A program made the translations under genes and the position numbers. A model generated the notes under the pieces. The model saw nothing but the letters and a program-made list of their open reading frames with translations, made no database searches and was not told the DNA's origin. A stretch of DNA of 64,000 nt, taken from positions 496,001 to 560,000 of the forward strand of contig NZ_JAEMHW010000001.1 of assembly GCF_016461705.1 (NCBI RefSeq), read 5' to 3'. How positions within the stretch are numbered: the first letter of the stretch is position 1; the number at the start of each line of letters is the position of its first letter. Below, one piece after another: positions 44,407-53,886 of this stretch. The DNA is from Streptococcus vicugnae. GTDB lineage: Bacteria; Bacillota; Bacilli; Lactobacillales; Streptococcaceae.

Positions 44407-46731
44407 ATGGCGACTGTTAAAACAAATGCAGATGTTTTTGAAAAAGCCTGGGAAGGCTTTAAAGGTACTGACTGGAAAGAAAAAGCCAGCGTTTCTCGCT
44501 TCGTTCAAGCTAACTACACACCTTATGATGGTGATGAAAGCTTCTTAGCACCAGCTACTGAACGCTCTCTTAAAATCAAAAAAATTATTGAAGATACTAA
44601 AGCTAAATACGAAGCAACTCGTTTCCCAATGGACACTCGTCCAACATCAATCGCAGATATTCCTGCCGGCTATATTTCAAAAGACGATGAATTAATCTAC
44701 GGTATTCAAAATGATGAGTTGTTCAAATTGAATTTCATGCCAAAAGGTGGTATCCGTATGGCAGAAACAGCACTTAAAGAACATGGTTATGAACCTGATC
44801 CTGCTGTTCATGAAATTTTCACAAAATACTCTACTACAGTAAATGACGGAATCTTCCGCGCTTATACATCTAATATCCGCCGAGCACGTCACGCTCACAC
44901 AGTAACTGGTCTTCCAGATGCTTACTCTCGTGGACGTATCATCGGTGTCTATGCTCGTCTTGCTCTTTACGGAGCTGACTACTTGATGCAAGAAAAAGTT
45001 AACGACTGGAACGCTATTACTGAAATCGATGAAGAATCAATTCGTCTTCGCGAAGAAGTAAACATGCAATACCAAGCTCTTGGTGAAGTGGTTAAACTTG
45101 GTGACCTTTATGGACTTGATGTTCGTAAACCAGCCATGAACGTTAAAGAAGCTATTCAGTGGGTTAACATTGCTTTCATGGCGGTCTGCCGTGTTGTCAA
45201 TGGTGCCGCTACTTCTCTTGGACGTGTGCCAATCGTTCTTGATATCTTTGCTGAACGCGACCTTGCTCGTGGTACATTTACAGAATCTGAAATTCAAGAA
45301 TTTGTTGATGATTTCGTATTGAAACTTCGTACTGTAAAATTTGCTCGTACTAAAGCTTACGACGAACTTTACTCAGGTGACCCAACATTCATTACAACTT
45401 CTATGGCAGGTATGGGGGCTGACGGTCGTCACCGTGTTACTAAAATGGACTACCGTTTCTTGAACACTTTGGACAATATCGGTAATGCTCCAGAACCTAA
45501 CTTGACAGTACTTTGGACTGACAAATTGCCATATTCATTCCGTCGTTACTGTATGAAAATGTCACACAAACACTCTTCAATTCAATACGAAGGTGTGACA
45601 ACAATGGCTAAAGATGGTTATGGTGAAATGTCATGTATCTCATGTTGTGTATCACCACTTGACCCAGAAAATGAAGAACAACGCCACAACATCCAATACT
45701 TTGGTGCTCGTGTTAACGTTCTTAAAGCTCTTCTTACTGGTTTGAACGGTGGTTATGACGATGTTCATAAAGATTACAAAGTCTTTGATATCGAACCAGT
45801 TCGTGATGAAGTCCTCGACTTTGAAACTGTAAAAGCTAACTTTGAAAAATCACTTGATTGGTTGACTTCAACTTACGTAGATGCTCTTAACATCATTCAC
45901 TACATGACTGATAAATACAACTACGAAGCTGTTCAAATGGCCTTCTTACCAACTAAACAACGTGCTAACATGGGATTCGGTATTTGTGGCTTTGCTAATA
46001 CTGTTGATACATTGTCAGCAATCAAGTACGCTACTGTTAAACCAATCCGTGATGAAGATGGCTACATCTACGATTACGAAACAATCGGTGACTTCCCTCG
46101 TTGGGGTGAAGATGACCCTCGTTCAAACGAATTGGCTGAATGGTTGGTAGAAGCATACACTACTCGTCTTCGTAGCCACAAACTTTACAAAAATGCTGAA
46201 GCTACTGTATCACTTCTTACAATCACTTCAAACGTTGCCTACTCTAAACAAACTGGTAACTCTCCAGTTCACAAAGGTGTTTACCTTAACGAAGATGGTA
46301 CTGTGAACCTTTCTAAACTTGAATTCTTCTCACCAGGTGCTAACCCATCTAACAAAGCTCGTGGTGGTTGGTTGCAAAACCTTAACTCACTTGCAAGCCT
46401 TGACTTCTCATATGCTGCAGATGGTATTTCACTTACAACTCAAGTTTCTCCACGTGCTCTTGGTAAGACATTTGATGAACAAGTTGATAACTTGGTAACT
46501 ATCCTTGATGGTTACTTCGAAAACGGTGGACAACACGTTAACTTGAACGTCATGGACCTTAAAGATGTTTATGACAAGATTATGAATGGTGAAGATGTTA
46601 TCGTTCGTATCTCAGGTTACTGTGTAAACACTAAATACCTTACAAAAGAACAAAAGACAGAATTGACACAACGCGTCTTCCACGAAGTTCTTTCAATGGA
46701 TGACGTTGCTGAAACTGTTGCTGCTAAATAA
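44407..46731 (+). CDS. pflB: Pyruvate formate-lyase
   Basis: 774 residues. Glycyl-radical enzyme that splits pyruvate with CoA into acetyl-CoA and formate during anaerobic mixed-acid fermentation. Adjacent catalytic cysteines in [10 protein letters not shown] (about residue 410) and the radical glycine in [10 protein letters not shown] (about 746). AAGGAG lies 12 bases before the ATG. The activase gene pflA is not in the window. Codon use is strongly biased, as expected of a highly expressed gene. Confidence 0.97.
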   Translation: MATVKTNADVFEKAWEGFKGTDWKEKASVSRFVQANYTPYDGDESFLAPATERSLKIKKIIEDTKAKYEATRFPMDTRPTSIADIPAGYISKDDELIYGIQNDELFKLNFMPKGGIRMAETALKEHGYEPDPAVHEIFTKYSTTVNDGIFRAYTSNIRRARHAHTVTGLPDAYSRGRIIGVYARLALYGADYLMQEKVNDWNAITEIDEESIRLREEVNMQYQALGEVVKLGDLYGLDVRKPAMNVKEAIQWVNIAFMAVCRVVNGAATSLGRVPIVLDIFAERDLARGTFTESEIQEFVDDFVLKLRTVKFARTKAYDELYSGDPTFITTSMAGMGADGRHRVTKMDYRFLNTLDNIGNAPEPNLTVLWTDKLPYSFRRYCMKMSHKHSSIQYEGVTTMAKDGYGEMSCISCCVSPLDPENEEQRHNIQYFGARVNVLKALLTGLNGGYDDVHKDYKVFDIEPVRDEVLDFETVKANFEKSLDWLTSTYVDALNIIHYMTDKYNYEAVQMAFLPTKQRANMGFGICGFANTVDTLSAIKYATVKPIRDEDGYIYDYETIGDFPRWGEDDPRSNELAEWLVEAYTTRLRSHKLYKNAEATVSLLTITSNVAYSKQTGNSPVHKGVYLNEDGTVNLSKLEFFSPGANPSNKARGGWLQNLNSLASLDFSYAADGISLTTQVSPRALGKTFDEQVDNLVTILDGYFENGGQHVNLNVMDLKDVYDKIMNGEDVIVRISGYCVNTKYLTKEQKTELTQRVFHEVLSMDDVAETVAAK

Positions 46732-46740
46732 TAAATATCG

Positions 46741-46775
46741 AAAAAGACTTTGTCAGTTGACAGAGTCTTTTTTTG
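46741..46775 (+). terminator. pflB terminator
   Basis: Stem AAAGACTTTGTCA/TGACAGAGTCTTT with T7 tail. The GNAT promoter begins directly after it. Confidence 0.9.
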
Positions 46776-46779
46776 TCCT

Positions 46780-46791
46780 TAAAATAGAGCT
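46780..46791 (+). promoter_or_regulatory. GNAT gene promoter, leaderless arrangement
   Basis: TAAAAT (46780-46785), six bases (AGAGCT), then the ATG at 46792. AGAG is only three bases from the ATG, too close to act as a normal ribosome site. Confidence 0.5.
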
Positions 46792-47283
46792 ATGAAAATC
46801 AAACAAACCAGAAACACACTTTCAGATACCTACTTGGATGCCATGAAAATCCGTCAAATCGTTTTTGTAAAAGGACAAGGTGTTCCTTTATCTCCTGAAA
46901 TTGATGAAAACGAAGCTTATTGCCTGCATTTTGTTCTTTATAATGACTTAGGAAATGCTGTCGCTACTTGCCGTATTTTGCCAAATCAAGACCACAGCAA
47001 AGCCACCTTGCAGCGTATGGCTGTTCTTCCCGACCAACAAGGAAAGCATTTTGGAAAACACCTTCTAGAAGAGGTCATCACTTTTTGTAAACAGCAAGGC
47101 TTTAAAGAAATGATACTTCACGCCCAATTAACTGCAAAAGGATTCTATGATAAACTTCATTTCACCTGTTTTGGTGATGAATTTGAAGAAGCTGGTATCA
47201 TGCATATCAGCATGAAAAAACACTTTAAATCAAATAAAAACTCTCTTGATTTTGCTCAAGAGAGTTTTTTTATCACTGTTTAG
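46792..47283 (+). CDS. GNAT family N-acetyltransferase
   Basis: 163 residues. Acetyl-CoA binding core QRMAVLPDQQGKHFGKHLLE (about 74-93) with the Q-x-x-G-x-G/A-like loop, and AQLTAKGFYDKLHF near 121. Resembles ElaA-type acetyltransferases; substrate unknown. The last 15 codons run through the terminator hairpin, and the TAG at 47281 lies beyond the T tract, so an mRNA ending there would have no stop codon. The normal end may have been near MKKHFK. Confidence 0.8.
   Translation: MKIKQTRNTLSDTYLDAMKIRQIVFVKGQGVPLSPEIDENEAYCLHFVLYNDLGNAVATCRILPNQDHSKATLQRMAVLPDQQGKHFGKHLLEEVITFCKQQGFKEMILHAQLTAKGFYDKLHFTCFGDEFEEAGIMHISMKKHFKSNKNSLDFAQESFFITV
47235..47272. terminator. Terminator inside the end of the GNAT gene
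   Basis: Perfect 11-bp stem AACTCTCTTGA/TCAAGAGAGTT (47239-47249, 47256-47266) with a T7 tract ending at 47271. The GNAT stop codon is at 47281. On the minus strand it serves the convergent DUF1269 gene. Confidence 0.9.
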
Positions 47284-47311
47284 AGATGAATAGAACTGAC
47301 TGCTTTTTCTA

Positions 47312-47926
47312 TTACTCTTTTCCTTTTAAGCGACGGAATTTCGCTTTAATAGCTTCTGCAATATCGCTTCCTTGTTCTTTCAAGTGGTTAACACGACGTT
47401 CATTCATGTCTTCTTGAACTTTATCAAAAAGTTCATCCTGAACTTGACCGGCAAGTTCTACTTCATGAGCTAAAGCCACAGCATCCCAACGCATAATATT
47501 CGTCTTATAAGGAGCAAAGACATGGTTCAATACACTTTCGTCTTCTTCACGAACCAAAGCAATAACCGCCACATCGCCATCAAGCAATTTAGTTGTGACT
47601 TCTTCGATTAAGTTATTATCACTAGAATCGTTCATACTACCGCTTGCCGCACCAGCGAGACTTCCGATACCATAACCAATAATAACACCAATTGGTCCAC
47701 TCAAGATACCAATCAAACCACCGACAATTCCACCAATCGTTGCATATTCACGGCTAGCATCATCAAAATCGATAGAATCCTTGATTGTGATTTTACCATT
47801 TTCATTCTCAACCAATGCAATCTGAGCAATCTGAGTGTGGCTATCTTGCTTAAAGGCTTTTAATTCTGAAAATGCTTGGTATGCTTCACTTTCAACATCA
47901 AAAACAACAGTAAGTACATCTGCCAT
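47312..47926 (-). CDS. DUF1269 stress-type protein
   Basis: 204 residues from the ATG at 47926 (AGGAGG upstream). N-terminal alpha/beta part, then a central glycine-rich hydrophobic hairpin IGGIVGGLIGILSGPIGVII (about 62-82) as in DUF1269 and glycine-zipper proteins, then a charged helical C-terminus. Family members respond to general stress in lactic acid bacteria; the mechanism is not known to me. Monocistronic. Confidence 0.75.
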   Translation of the reverse strand: MADVLTVVFDVESEAYQAFSELKAFKQDSHTQIAQIALVENENGKITIKDSIDFDDASREYATIGGIVGGLIGILSGPIGVIIGYGIGSLAGAASGSMNDSSDNNLIEEVTTKLLDGDVAVIALVREEDESVLNHVFAPYKTNIMRWDAVALAHEVELAGQVQDELFDKVQEDMNERRVNHLKEQGSDIAEAIKAKFRRLKGKE

Positions 47927-48025
47927 AACTTTGTCCTCCTTTTCTCTGGTTACCTTCATTATAGCACTTTCACGCTAAAAAAGCCGAGAAAAAAGTAAAA
48001 CGTTTTCATAAAAATAGCAATCTTT

Positions 48026-48946
48026 TTAAAAATTTTCCTGAATCCAATTAGAAATTTTCTTTCGTTCCTCAATCCAAAGAGGTCGATCATCGTAAGAATA
48101 TGTACGATTAGTCAAGAAAATAGCAGCTTTCTGTTCTTTTCGATTAATGGCCACATAAGTTCCCGTATACCCCGTGTGGTCAAGCCAATCCCCTTCTTTA
48201 TTCCATGCAAGAGAACGTTCTTTATTAGCATAACTAAAATTTTGCCAAATATCACGTGAAAAATCATCAATCAGATAATGTTGACAAAGTTTTTCAAGGT
48301 CGATCACATTCGAAAATAGACCAGCAGAACCAGAGTGACAACCTAACACTTTAGCCTTAGGATCATGAACCATGCCATCATCAATTCCAGCTACCGTTGG
48401 TACAGCACCCTTAACTGGTCCAAAGCCTGTCTTTGTCATACCAAATGGTCCAAAAACCTGTTCCTGAAAAATGTCAGCCAGAGATTTACCAAAATAGTTT
48501 TCCAGCATAAAACCGAGCAGTAAAAAGTTGATATCTGTATACAAGAAATTCTTTTTATCTTCTACCGTAATGTGATTAATCGCTTCTTTTAGCTCTTTAG
48601 CATTAAGTGAATCACGATTTGGGATAAACGGGTTAATCCCACTACTGTGCGTCAAAAGCTGACGAAGTGTTAATTTAGATTCATGAAAATCAGGATAGTA
48701 CTGCTTCAAAGGAGCATCAATATCCAATTTTCCCTCAGAGATAAGCGAGATAATAACAGTTCCAACACCAACAACCTTAGAAACAGATGCTAAATCATAA
48801 ATCAATCCAGGAGAAACAGCAGTCTCACCATCAATTGTACCAATGTACCGTTCTGTCCAATGATTACCTTTAAAAAGAGCTATACTAGCTCCATGATAAA
48901 TATTGCGATTGATTTGATCGTTAATAATGTCTAACAAATCTGTCAT
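48026..48946 (-). CDS. Serine hydrolase, beta-lactamase class C fold
   Basis: 306 residues from the ATG at 48946, whose ATGA overlaps the cppA stop. Active-site parts of the family: SVSK (S-x-x-K, about 54), YTD in place of Y-x-N near 138, and HTG near 255. No signal peptide, so it acts in the cytosol or is an esterase rather than a wall enzyme. Cotranscribed with cppA. Confidence 0.8.
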   Translation of the reverse strand: MTDLLDIINDQINRNIYHGASIALFKGNHWTERYIGTIDGETAVSPGLIYDLASVSKVVGVGTVIISLISEGKLDIDAPLKQYYPDFHESKLTLRQLLTHSSGINPFIPNRDSLNAKELKEAINHITVEDKKNFLYTDINFLLLGFMLENYFGKSLADIFQEQVFGPFGMTKTGFGPVKGAVPTVAGIDDGMVHDPKAKVLGCHSGSAGLFSNVIDLEKLCQHYLIDDFSRDIWQNFSYANKERSLAWNKEGDWLDHTGYTGTYVAINRKEQKAAIFLTNRTYSYDDRPLWIEERKKISNWIQENF

Positions 48947-49689
48947 TTGATAAACCAAATTTCAACTTGACTAGGATCAGAAAGAACTAGGACACTTTCT
49001 TTTTTATCTAGATAAATAGATTGTCCCTTAGCTTCAAGATAGTCTGCCAAAGCTTTCAAATCATAGTTCTCAGGCACTTTAAATTCTAGAATTTCCAAAT
49101 CCCATGTTGTCAAAGGATCAACAGTTAGGTCTGCACCTTTGCCTTGTTCAAAGTTGAGCTCTAATGGTAATTTACCAGCAAAGACATCTTGATAAAAGGC
49201 TTGTGTACCAGCTTTGTCAGCAACATTAAGGGTCAAACTTTCAAAATGAAATTCAGATACTTCCTCTAAGTCATCATTTTCAGGGAAAGTTTGTTTTTCA
49301 ATTTCTGTTAATTCTTGAATATCATCTTCTGAATGTATAAGGAAAAGATCACCTTCTGGAGACACTGTCTCAAAAGCATAACCACGTTTACCTTTGAAAA
49401 GTCGTTCAACGTCAATGCCATTTCCTAAAATAGCTTCAATTTCATTTGCTTTAGGGATTTTAACGACGATTTTATTAACCTTTTTGTCACCTTGAACCGC
49501 ACGAGTATCAGGCGCTGGCGATTCTTCAATAACGAAACGAGCATTTCGGTGTTTCGTCGAAAATACAGCGATTGCATTTTCTTCATTTACTAATTTAAAA
49601 CCTAATTTTTGGTAAAAATCGATGTTATGATCACGATTATTAATACGTAAAACGGGATACCTAAACGTGACTCCGTTAAATAAAGTCAT
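48943..49689 (-). CDS. cppA: CppA family protein
   Basis: 248 residues. Two glyoxalase-like halves: VTFRYPVLRINNRDHNIDFY at the start and EFHFESLTLNVADKAGTQAF in the middle. Pneumococcal CppA was reported to degrade complement C3, but the fold and lack of signal peptide suggest an intracellular enzyme. AGGAGA precedes the ATG. First gene of a two-gene unit with the serine hydrolase. Confidence 0.85.
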   Translation of the reverse strand: MTLFNGVTFRYPVLRINNRDHNIDFYQKLGFKLVNEENAIAVFSTKHRNARFVIEESPAPDTRAVQGDKKVNKIVVKIPKANEIEAILGNGIDVERLFKGKRGYAFETVSPEGDLFLIHSEDDIQELTEIEKQTFPENDDLEEVSEFHFESLTLNVADKAGTQAFYQDVFAGKLPLELNFEQGKGADLTVDPLTTWDLEILEFKVPENYDLKALADYLEAKGQSIYLDKKESVLVLSDPSQVEIWFIK

Positions 49690-49822
49690 AATTGTCTCCT
49701 CACAGTGTTTTTTGTTAGATTATGTTATACAAGTTCTTACAAAAATAAGGACCGGGTCTTTTCTATTTTAGAAAAAAATAGTCAGTTTGACAAGAAATTA
49801 TGCTCTCCTCTATTAGTCATAA

Positions 49823-50518
49823 CCACCCGTGAAAACGGGTGGCTTGTACACCGGCTATAAGCCGTTAATCTCCAGCAGCGTCTAAAGACGCTCGCTGAAC
49901 GTTGTTCAGGTCATGCTTCTATTACTTGACTATCGCCCGTAACAACGGGCTTTTATCGTGTTCTAAATCCTCCATCGGAAAATAGATCTTCATACTCTTT
50001 TACACTTAACTTATCCAAAGCTATGTCATCTTTCTCCTGTTCGCGAATATACTTCGCTACAGTTTGTTCGTTTAGTCCAACAGTACTTACGTAATATCCC
50101 CTAGCCCAAAGCTTACGATTTCCGTATTTATATTTTAAATTTGCATGCTTATCAAATATCATCAAAGCACTTTTTAAATATCCCATAAAATCCGAAATCG
50201 CAAGTTTTGGTGAAATTAAAACAAGCATATGAACGTGATTTGACATCATATGCCCTTCTATTATCTCAACTCCTTTATATTGACATAGGTGACGGAAAAT
50301 ACCTATTAAGTCTTGTCTAATTGTATAGTAAATGGATTTTCTACGATATTTGGGTGTGAATACTATGTGATATTTGCACATCCATTTTGTGTGTGATAAA
50401 CTGTAACTGTTTTTTGCCATTTCTTTTTCCTTTCTTTTTTCTAACCTGAACAATTAGATTATATCAGGAAAAAGAAATAGAAGCTCAAAGCCTTGTCAGC
50501 CACCAGCTTAGCTGGTGG
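49823..50518 (-). mobile_element. IS200-type insertion sequence
   Basis: A single transposase gene bounded by hairpins: CCACCAGC-TTA-GCTGGTGG (50500-50518) at its 5-prime side and CCACCCGT-GAAA-ACGGGTGG (49823-49842) at the other, without terminal inverted repeats between the two ends, as expected of IS200/IS605 elements, which move as single strands. Further small hairpins (GCGTCT/AGACGC, GCCCGT/ACGGGC) lie at 49878-49950. The exact cleavage points cannot be read. Confidence 0.75.
49953..50420 (-). CDS. tnpA: IS200/IS605 TnpA transposase
   Basis: 155 residues from the ATG at 50420. HUH single-strand transposase: metal-binding HVHML near 62, catalytic Tyr probably in VAKYIREQ near 127, and the family opening KYHIVFTPKYRRK. 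Full length, so possibly active. No tnpB follows. Confidence 0.9.
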   Translation of the reverse strand: MAKNSYSLSHTKWMCKYHIVFTPKYRRKSIYYTIRQDLIGIFRHLCQYKGVEIIEGHMMSNHVHMLVLISPKLAISDFMGYLKSALMIFDKHANLKYKYGNRKLWARGYYVSTVGLNEQTVAKYIREQEKDDIALDKLSVKEYEDLFSDGGFRTR

Positions 50519-50564
50519 TTTTCTTGTTTTTCTCTTCGAGAAAAACTGGCTTGAAGCCATAATA

Positions 50565-50586
50565 AAAAGAACCCGAAGGTTCTTTT
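50565..50586. terminator. glpF terminator
   Basis: Stem AAAAGAACC/GGTTCTTTT with CGAA loop, directly after the glpF stop. A second TTTTTCTC/GAGAAAAA hairpin lies at 50526-50545. Confidence 0.8.
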
Positions 50587-50599
50587 CTGATTTATTATC

Positions 50600-51445
50600 T
50601 TATAGGTATAAGAATTTGAACAAGGCAACCGCAGCAACACCAGCAAGGATTGGAGCTACAACTGGTACCCATGAATACCACCATTTAGAATCGCCTTTGT
50701 GTTCACCAAGAATTGATTTTGGAAGCAAAGCATGGACGATACGTGGACCAAGGTCACGTGCAGGGTTAAGACCAGGACCTGTAGGACCACCAAGTGAAGT
50801 TACAAGTGTCATAACAAGGAATCCGATCCCCATGTGAGCAACAGCAAGTGAACCTGTAGTGTAAGGAGCAACTTGAGTTGCAGCTGTAGAAGCATCATAA
50901 CCTGCAGCAGTCAATTGAGAAATCAATTGTGCACCGAAGTAGTTTTTAGTAAGAGCCATTGCACCAAAGAAAAGTACAAATGATCCAAGGAACTCATTCA
51001 AGAAACCATTAACCCATGCAGCTTTGTGGCTGTCTTTTGTACCATCGTCAACAGCTGAAATAGTTGAGAATGATCCAAGGATAGCATTTGGGTTTTCAGT
51101 TTGAAGGTAGTATGGTTTGTGAACCATAACAACAAGTAATTGACCAAACATTGCACCAAGTACTTGAGCGATGATGTATTGAGCAACGTGTGACCATTCA
51201 AACATACCTGAAACTGCAAGTGCAATTGTGAAAGCAGGGTTGATGTGGTTACCTGATACGTTACCAAACATAAGAGCTGGCATCATAACACCAAAACCAT
51301 AACCAAGAGCGATGATAACCCAACCTGAGTTGTGTCCTTTTGTACCTTTAAGATCAACGTTTGCAACAGCACCGTTACCAAGGATGATAAGAAGAGCTGT
51401 TCCAATAAATTCTGTGATATATTTCACAGTCCATGAAAAGTCCAT
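50600..51445 (-). CDS. glpF: Glycerol facilitator / aquaglyceroporin
   Basis: 281 residues, six membrane helices and two half helices with NPA motifs: NHINPAFTIALA (about 65) and GLNPARDLGPR (about 226); the Asp after the second NPA-type motif is typical of glycerol-conducting members. Moves glycerol and possibly water. It is divergent from pepX, as in Lactococcus. GGAGGAAA precedes the ATG. No glpK or glpO is adjacent. Confidence 0.92.
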   Translation of the reverse strand: MDFSWTVKYITEFIGTALLIILGNGAVANVDLKGTKGHNSGWVIIALGYGFGVMMPALMFGNVSGNHINPAFTIALAVSGMFEWSHVAQYIIAQVLGAMFGQLLVVMVHKPYYLQTENPNAILGSFSTISAVDDGTKDSHKAAWVNGFLNEFLGSFVLFFGAMALTKNYFGAQLISQLTAAGYDASTAATQVAPYTTGSLAVAHMGIGFLVMTLVTSLGGPTGPGLNPARDLGPRIVHALLPKSILGEHKGDSKWWYSWVPVVAPILAGVAAVALFKFLYL

Positions 51446-51477
51446 GTCTTTTTATTTCCTCCAAAAAAAATATAGTT

Positions 51478-51518
51478 TAGACAACTAACATTTTATCAAG
51501 TATAATAGATAATGTAAA
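51478..51518. promoter_or_regulatory. Interleaved glpF and pepX promoters
   Basis: pepX: -35 TAGACA (51478-51483), 17-bp spacer, -10 TATAAT (51501-51506). glpF on the minus strand: -35 TTTACA (51513-51518), 17-bp spacer, -10 TAAAAT (51490-51495). The two occupy the same 41 bp, so polymerases should compete. Confidence 0.7.
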
Positions 51519-51533
51519 GGTTATCTGTAAAAT

Positions 51534-51547
51534 AAAAACGTTTACTT
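51534..51547. promoter_or_regulatory. Possible cre between glpF and pepX
   Basis: TAAAAACGTTTACT matches the CcpA consensus at 12 of 14 positions. It is about 30 bases upstream of pepX and within the leader of glpF promoters. Weak evidence. Confidence 0.3.
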
Positions 51548-51565
51548 TTAGAAGGAGAAATTTTC

Positions 51566-53848
51566 ATGAAATACAATCAATTCTCTTACATACCAAGGCC
51601 TGCCGATGCTTGTGAACAAGAATTACAAGCTCTTGGATTTGAGCTCAACAAGCGTCAATCTGACAAGGAGGCTTTGGAGCACTTCTGCCGTAAGATTTTC
51701 TTTAATTATAAAGATACGGACTATCCACTTCATAATCTCATTGCTGATTTTGAGACGGATTTATTAACATTCTTCCAATCTGATCGTCCTCTAACGGCAG
51801 ATATTTTTTATACCATTGCCCTTCAATTACTTGGATTTACACCACATGTTGATTTTACAGATACAAATGACTTCCTAGAAAAAATTGCCTTTCCGATTAA
51901 TTACCAAAAGGGACACATTATTGAAGCTCTTTACCACCTTCTTGTTAGCCGTCAAAAAAATGGTATGACGTTACTTGATGATTTAATTAGTAAAGGACTT
52001 ATTCCTGTTGACAATGACTACCACTTCTTCAATGGAAAATCTTTAGCAACTTTTGATACAAGTGACTTAATCCGAGAAGTTGTCTACGTCCAATCACCAC
52101 TTGATACTGACCAAGATGGTCAATTAGATTTAATTAAGGTCAATATCATTCGTCCAAATACCAGCCATCAAGTGCCAACTATGATGACAGCTAGTCCTTA
52201 CCACGAAGGAACAAATATCGTTGCTAACGATAAGAAACTTTACAAAATGGAAGGTGACTTAGCTGTCAAACCTGCTGGTAAGATTGAGGTCGAAACACGT
52301 GACTTCGAATCATTAGCAACTCCTGACTTAGATCTTCCAGTAGGGGAGGCCGAAGAAAGCTTCAACTTTATCGATCCTTATACTCTAAATGATTATTTCT
52401 TAGCTCGTGGCTTTGCTAACATCTACGTTTCCGGTGTGGGAACAGCAGGTTCAAACGGCTTTATGACTAGCGGTGATTATGCTCAAGTCGAAAGCTTCAA
52501 AGCTGTTATTGACTGGTTAAATGGGAAAGCAATTGCCTTTTCTAGTCATCGCCGTGACCAAAAGGTACTTGCAGGCTGGTCGAATGGACTCGTTTGTACC
52601 ACTGGTAAATCTTATCTCGGTACCATGTCAACTGCCCTTGCGACAACGGGTGTAGAAGGGCTAAAAGTCATCATTGCAGAATCAGCCATTTCATCTTGGT
52701 ACGACTACTACCGTGAAAATGGACTTATCTGCAGTCCTGGCGGTTATCCTGGTGAAGATCTTGATGTTTTAACTGAATTGACTTATTCACGTAATTTGTT
52801 ATCAGGTGATTATCTTCGTAATAACACACATTATCAAGAGCTTCTCGATGAGCAATCAGCTCAATTAGATCGTCAATCAGGTGACTACAATCAATTCTGG
52901 CATGACCGTAACTATCTTCTTCATGCTGATAAAGTGAAAACTACTTGCGTTTACACACACGGTCTTCAAGACTGGAACGTTAAACCACGTCACGTTTTCA
53001 ATATTTTTAACGCCTTGCCAAGCTCTGTTGAAAAACATGCCTTTCTTCACAATGGCGAACATGTTTACATGCATAATTGGCAATCCATTGATTTTAGAGA
53101 AAGCATGAATGCTTTGCTTTGTCAAAAAATGTTGAATCAAGATAATTACTTTGATTTACCAACTCTGATTTGGCAAGACAATAGTCAAGAACAAACATGG
53201 ACAAGCAGCTTGACACAATTTGGTAGTGCTAACCAAGAAACATTGCCTCTTGGAAAAGACCTTCAAATCATTGACAACCATTATGGCAAAGATGACTATG
53301 AACGTTATAGTAAAAACTTCCGCACATTCAAGAGTGACTTATTTGCAGGAAAAGCAAATAACATTTGCCTTGATATTCCAGTTAACCAAGATTATCACAT
53401 CAATGGTCAGGTAACATTGCATTTGACACTTAAATCCAGTGAAAATAAAGGTCTCTTGTCAGCACAAGTTTTAGATTATGGTCAGAAGAAACGCTTCAAA
53501 GACGTTCCAACCAATCGAGCTCTACATGCTATCGATAACGGCCGCAACTTCTCACGTGAAGCACTTAAAGAATTACCATTTGTCAAAACACAAGAACGTG
53601 TCATCACAAAAGGTGTTCTCAATCTTCAAAACCGAAATGATTTGCTAACTGTCGAAGACATTAAACCAAACGAATGGATGACGCTTGATTTCACTCTTCA
53701 ACCAAGCATCTACAAACTTAAAAAAGGCGATAACTTACGTGTTCTTCTCTACACTACAGACTTTGAACACACTATCCGCGACAATAGCAATTATATTTTA
53801 ACCGTTGATTTAGACCAATCAAGCATTAGTCTTCCGGTAGAAAAATAA
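51566..53848 (+). CDS. pepX: Xaa-Pro dipeptidyl-peptidase
   Basis: 760 residues. Releases X-Pro dipeptides from peptide N-termini, important in growth on casein and other proline-rich peptides. N-terminal helical domain (1-150), alpha/beta-hydrolase domain with catalytic Ser in GKSYLGT (about 348), Asp and His ([10 protein letters not shown] near 467; [11 protein letters not shown] near 495), and a C-terminal jelly-roll domain. AAGGAG precedes the ATG. Cytosolic. Confidence 0.97.
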   Translation: MKYNQFSYIPRPADACEQELQALGFELNKRQSDKEALEHFCRKIFFNYKDTDYPLHNLIADFETDLLTFFQSDRPLTADIFYTIALQLLGFTPHVDFTDTNDFLEKIAFPINYQKGHIIEALYHLLVSRQKNGMTLLDDLISKGLIPVDNDYHFFNGKSLATFDTSDLIREVVYVQSPLDTDQDGQLDLIKVNIIRPNTSHQVPTMMTASPYHEGTNIVANDKKLYKMEGDLAVKPAGKIEVETRDFESLATPDLDLPVGEAEESFNFIDPYTLNDYFLARGFANIYVSGVGTAGSNGFMTSGDYAQVESFKAVIDWLNGKAIAFSSHRRDQKVLAGWSNGLVCTTGKSYLGTMSTALATTGVEGLKVIIAESAISSWYDYYRENGLICSPGGYPGEDLDVLTELTYSRNLLSGDYLRNNTHYQELLDEQSAQLDRQSGDYNQFWHDRNYLLHADKVKTTCVYTHGLQDWNVKPRHVFNIFNALPSSVEKHAFLHNGEHVYMHNWQSIDFRESMNALLCQKMLNQDNYFDLPTLIWQDNSQEQTWTSSLTQFGSANQETLPLGKDLQIIDNHYGKDDYERYSKNFRTFKSDLFAGKANNICLDIPVNQDYHINGQVTLHLTLKSSENKGLLSAQVLDYGQKKRFKDVPTNRALHAIDNGRNFSREALKELPFVKTQERVITKGVLNLQNRNDLLTVEDIKPNEWMTLDFTLQPSIYKLKKGDNLRVLLYTTDFEHTIRDNSNYILTVDLDQSSISLPVEK

Positions 53849-53852
53849 TTAT

Positions 53853-53886
53853 AAAAAGGTTGAACCCAGGGTTCAACCTTTTTTAT
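53853..53886. terminator. Bidirectional terminator pepX / phoR
   Basis: Stem AAAAAGGTTGAACC/GGTTCAACCTTTTT with T tracts on both strands. Confidence 0.9.

Noticed and set aside
47994-48007. GTAAAACGTTTTCA as a cre site after the serine hydrolase gene
   Set aside because: Matches 12 of 14 positions but lies between the end of one gene and the start of another on the same strand, without a promoter.
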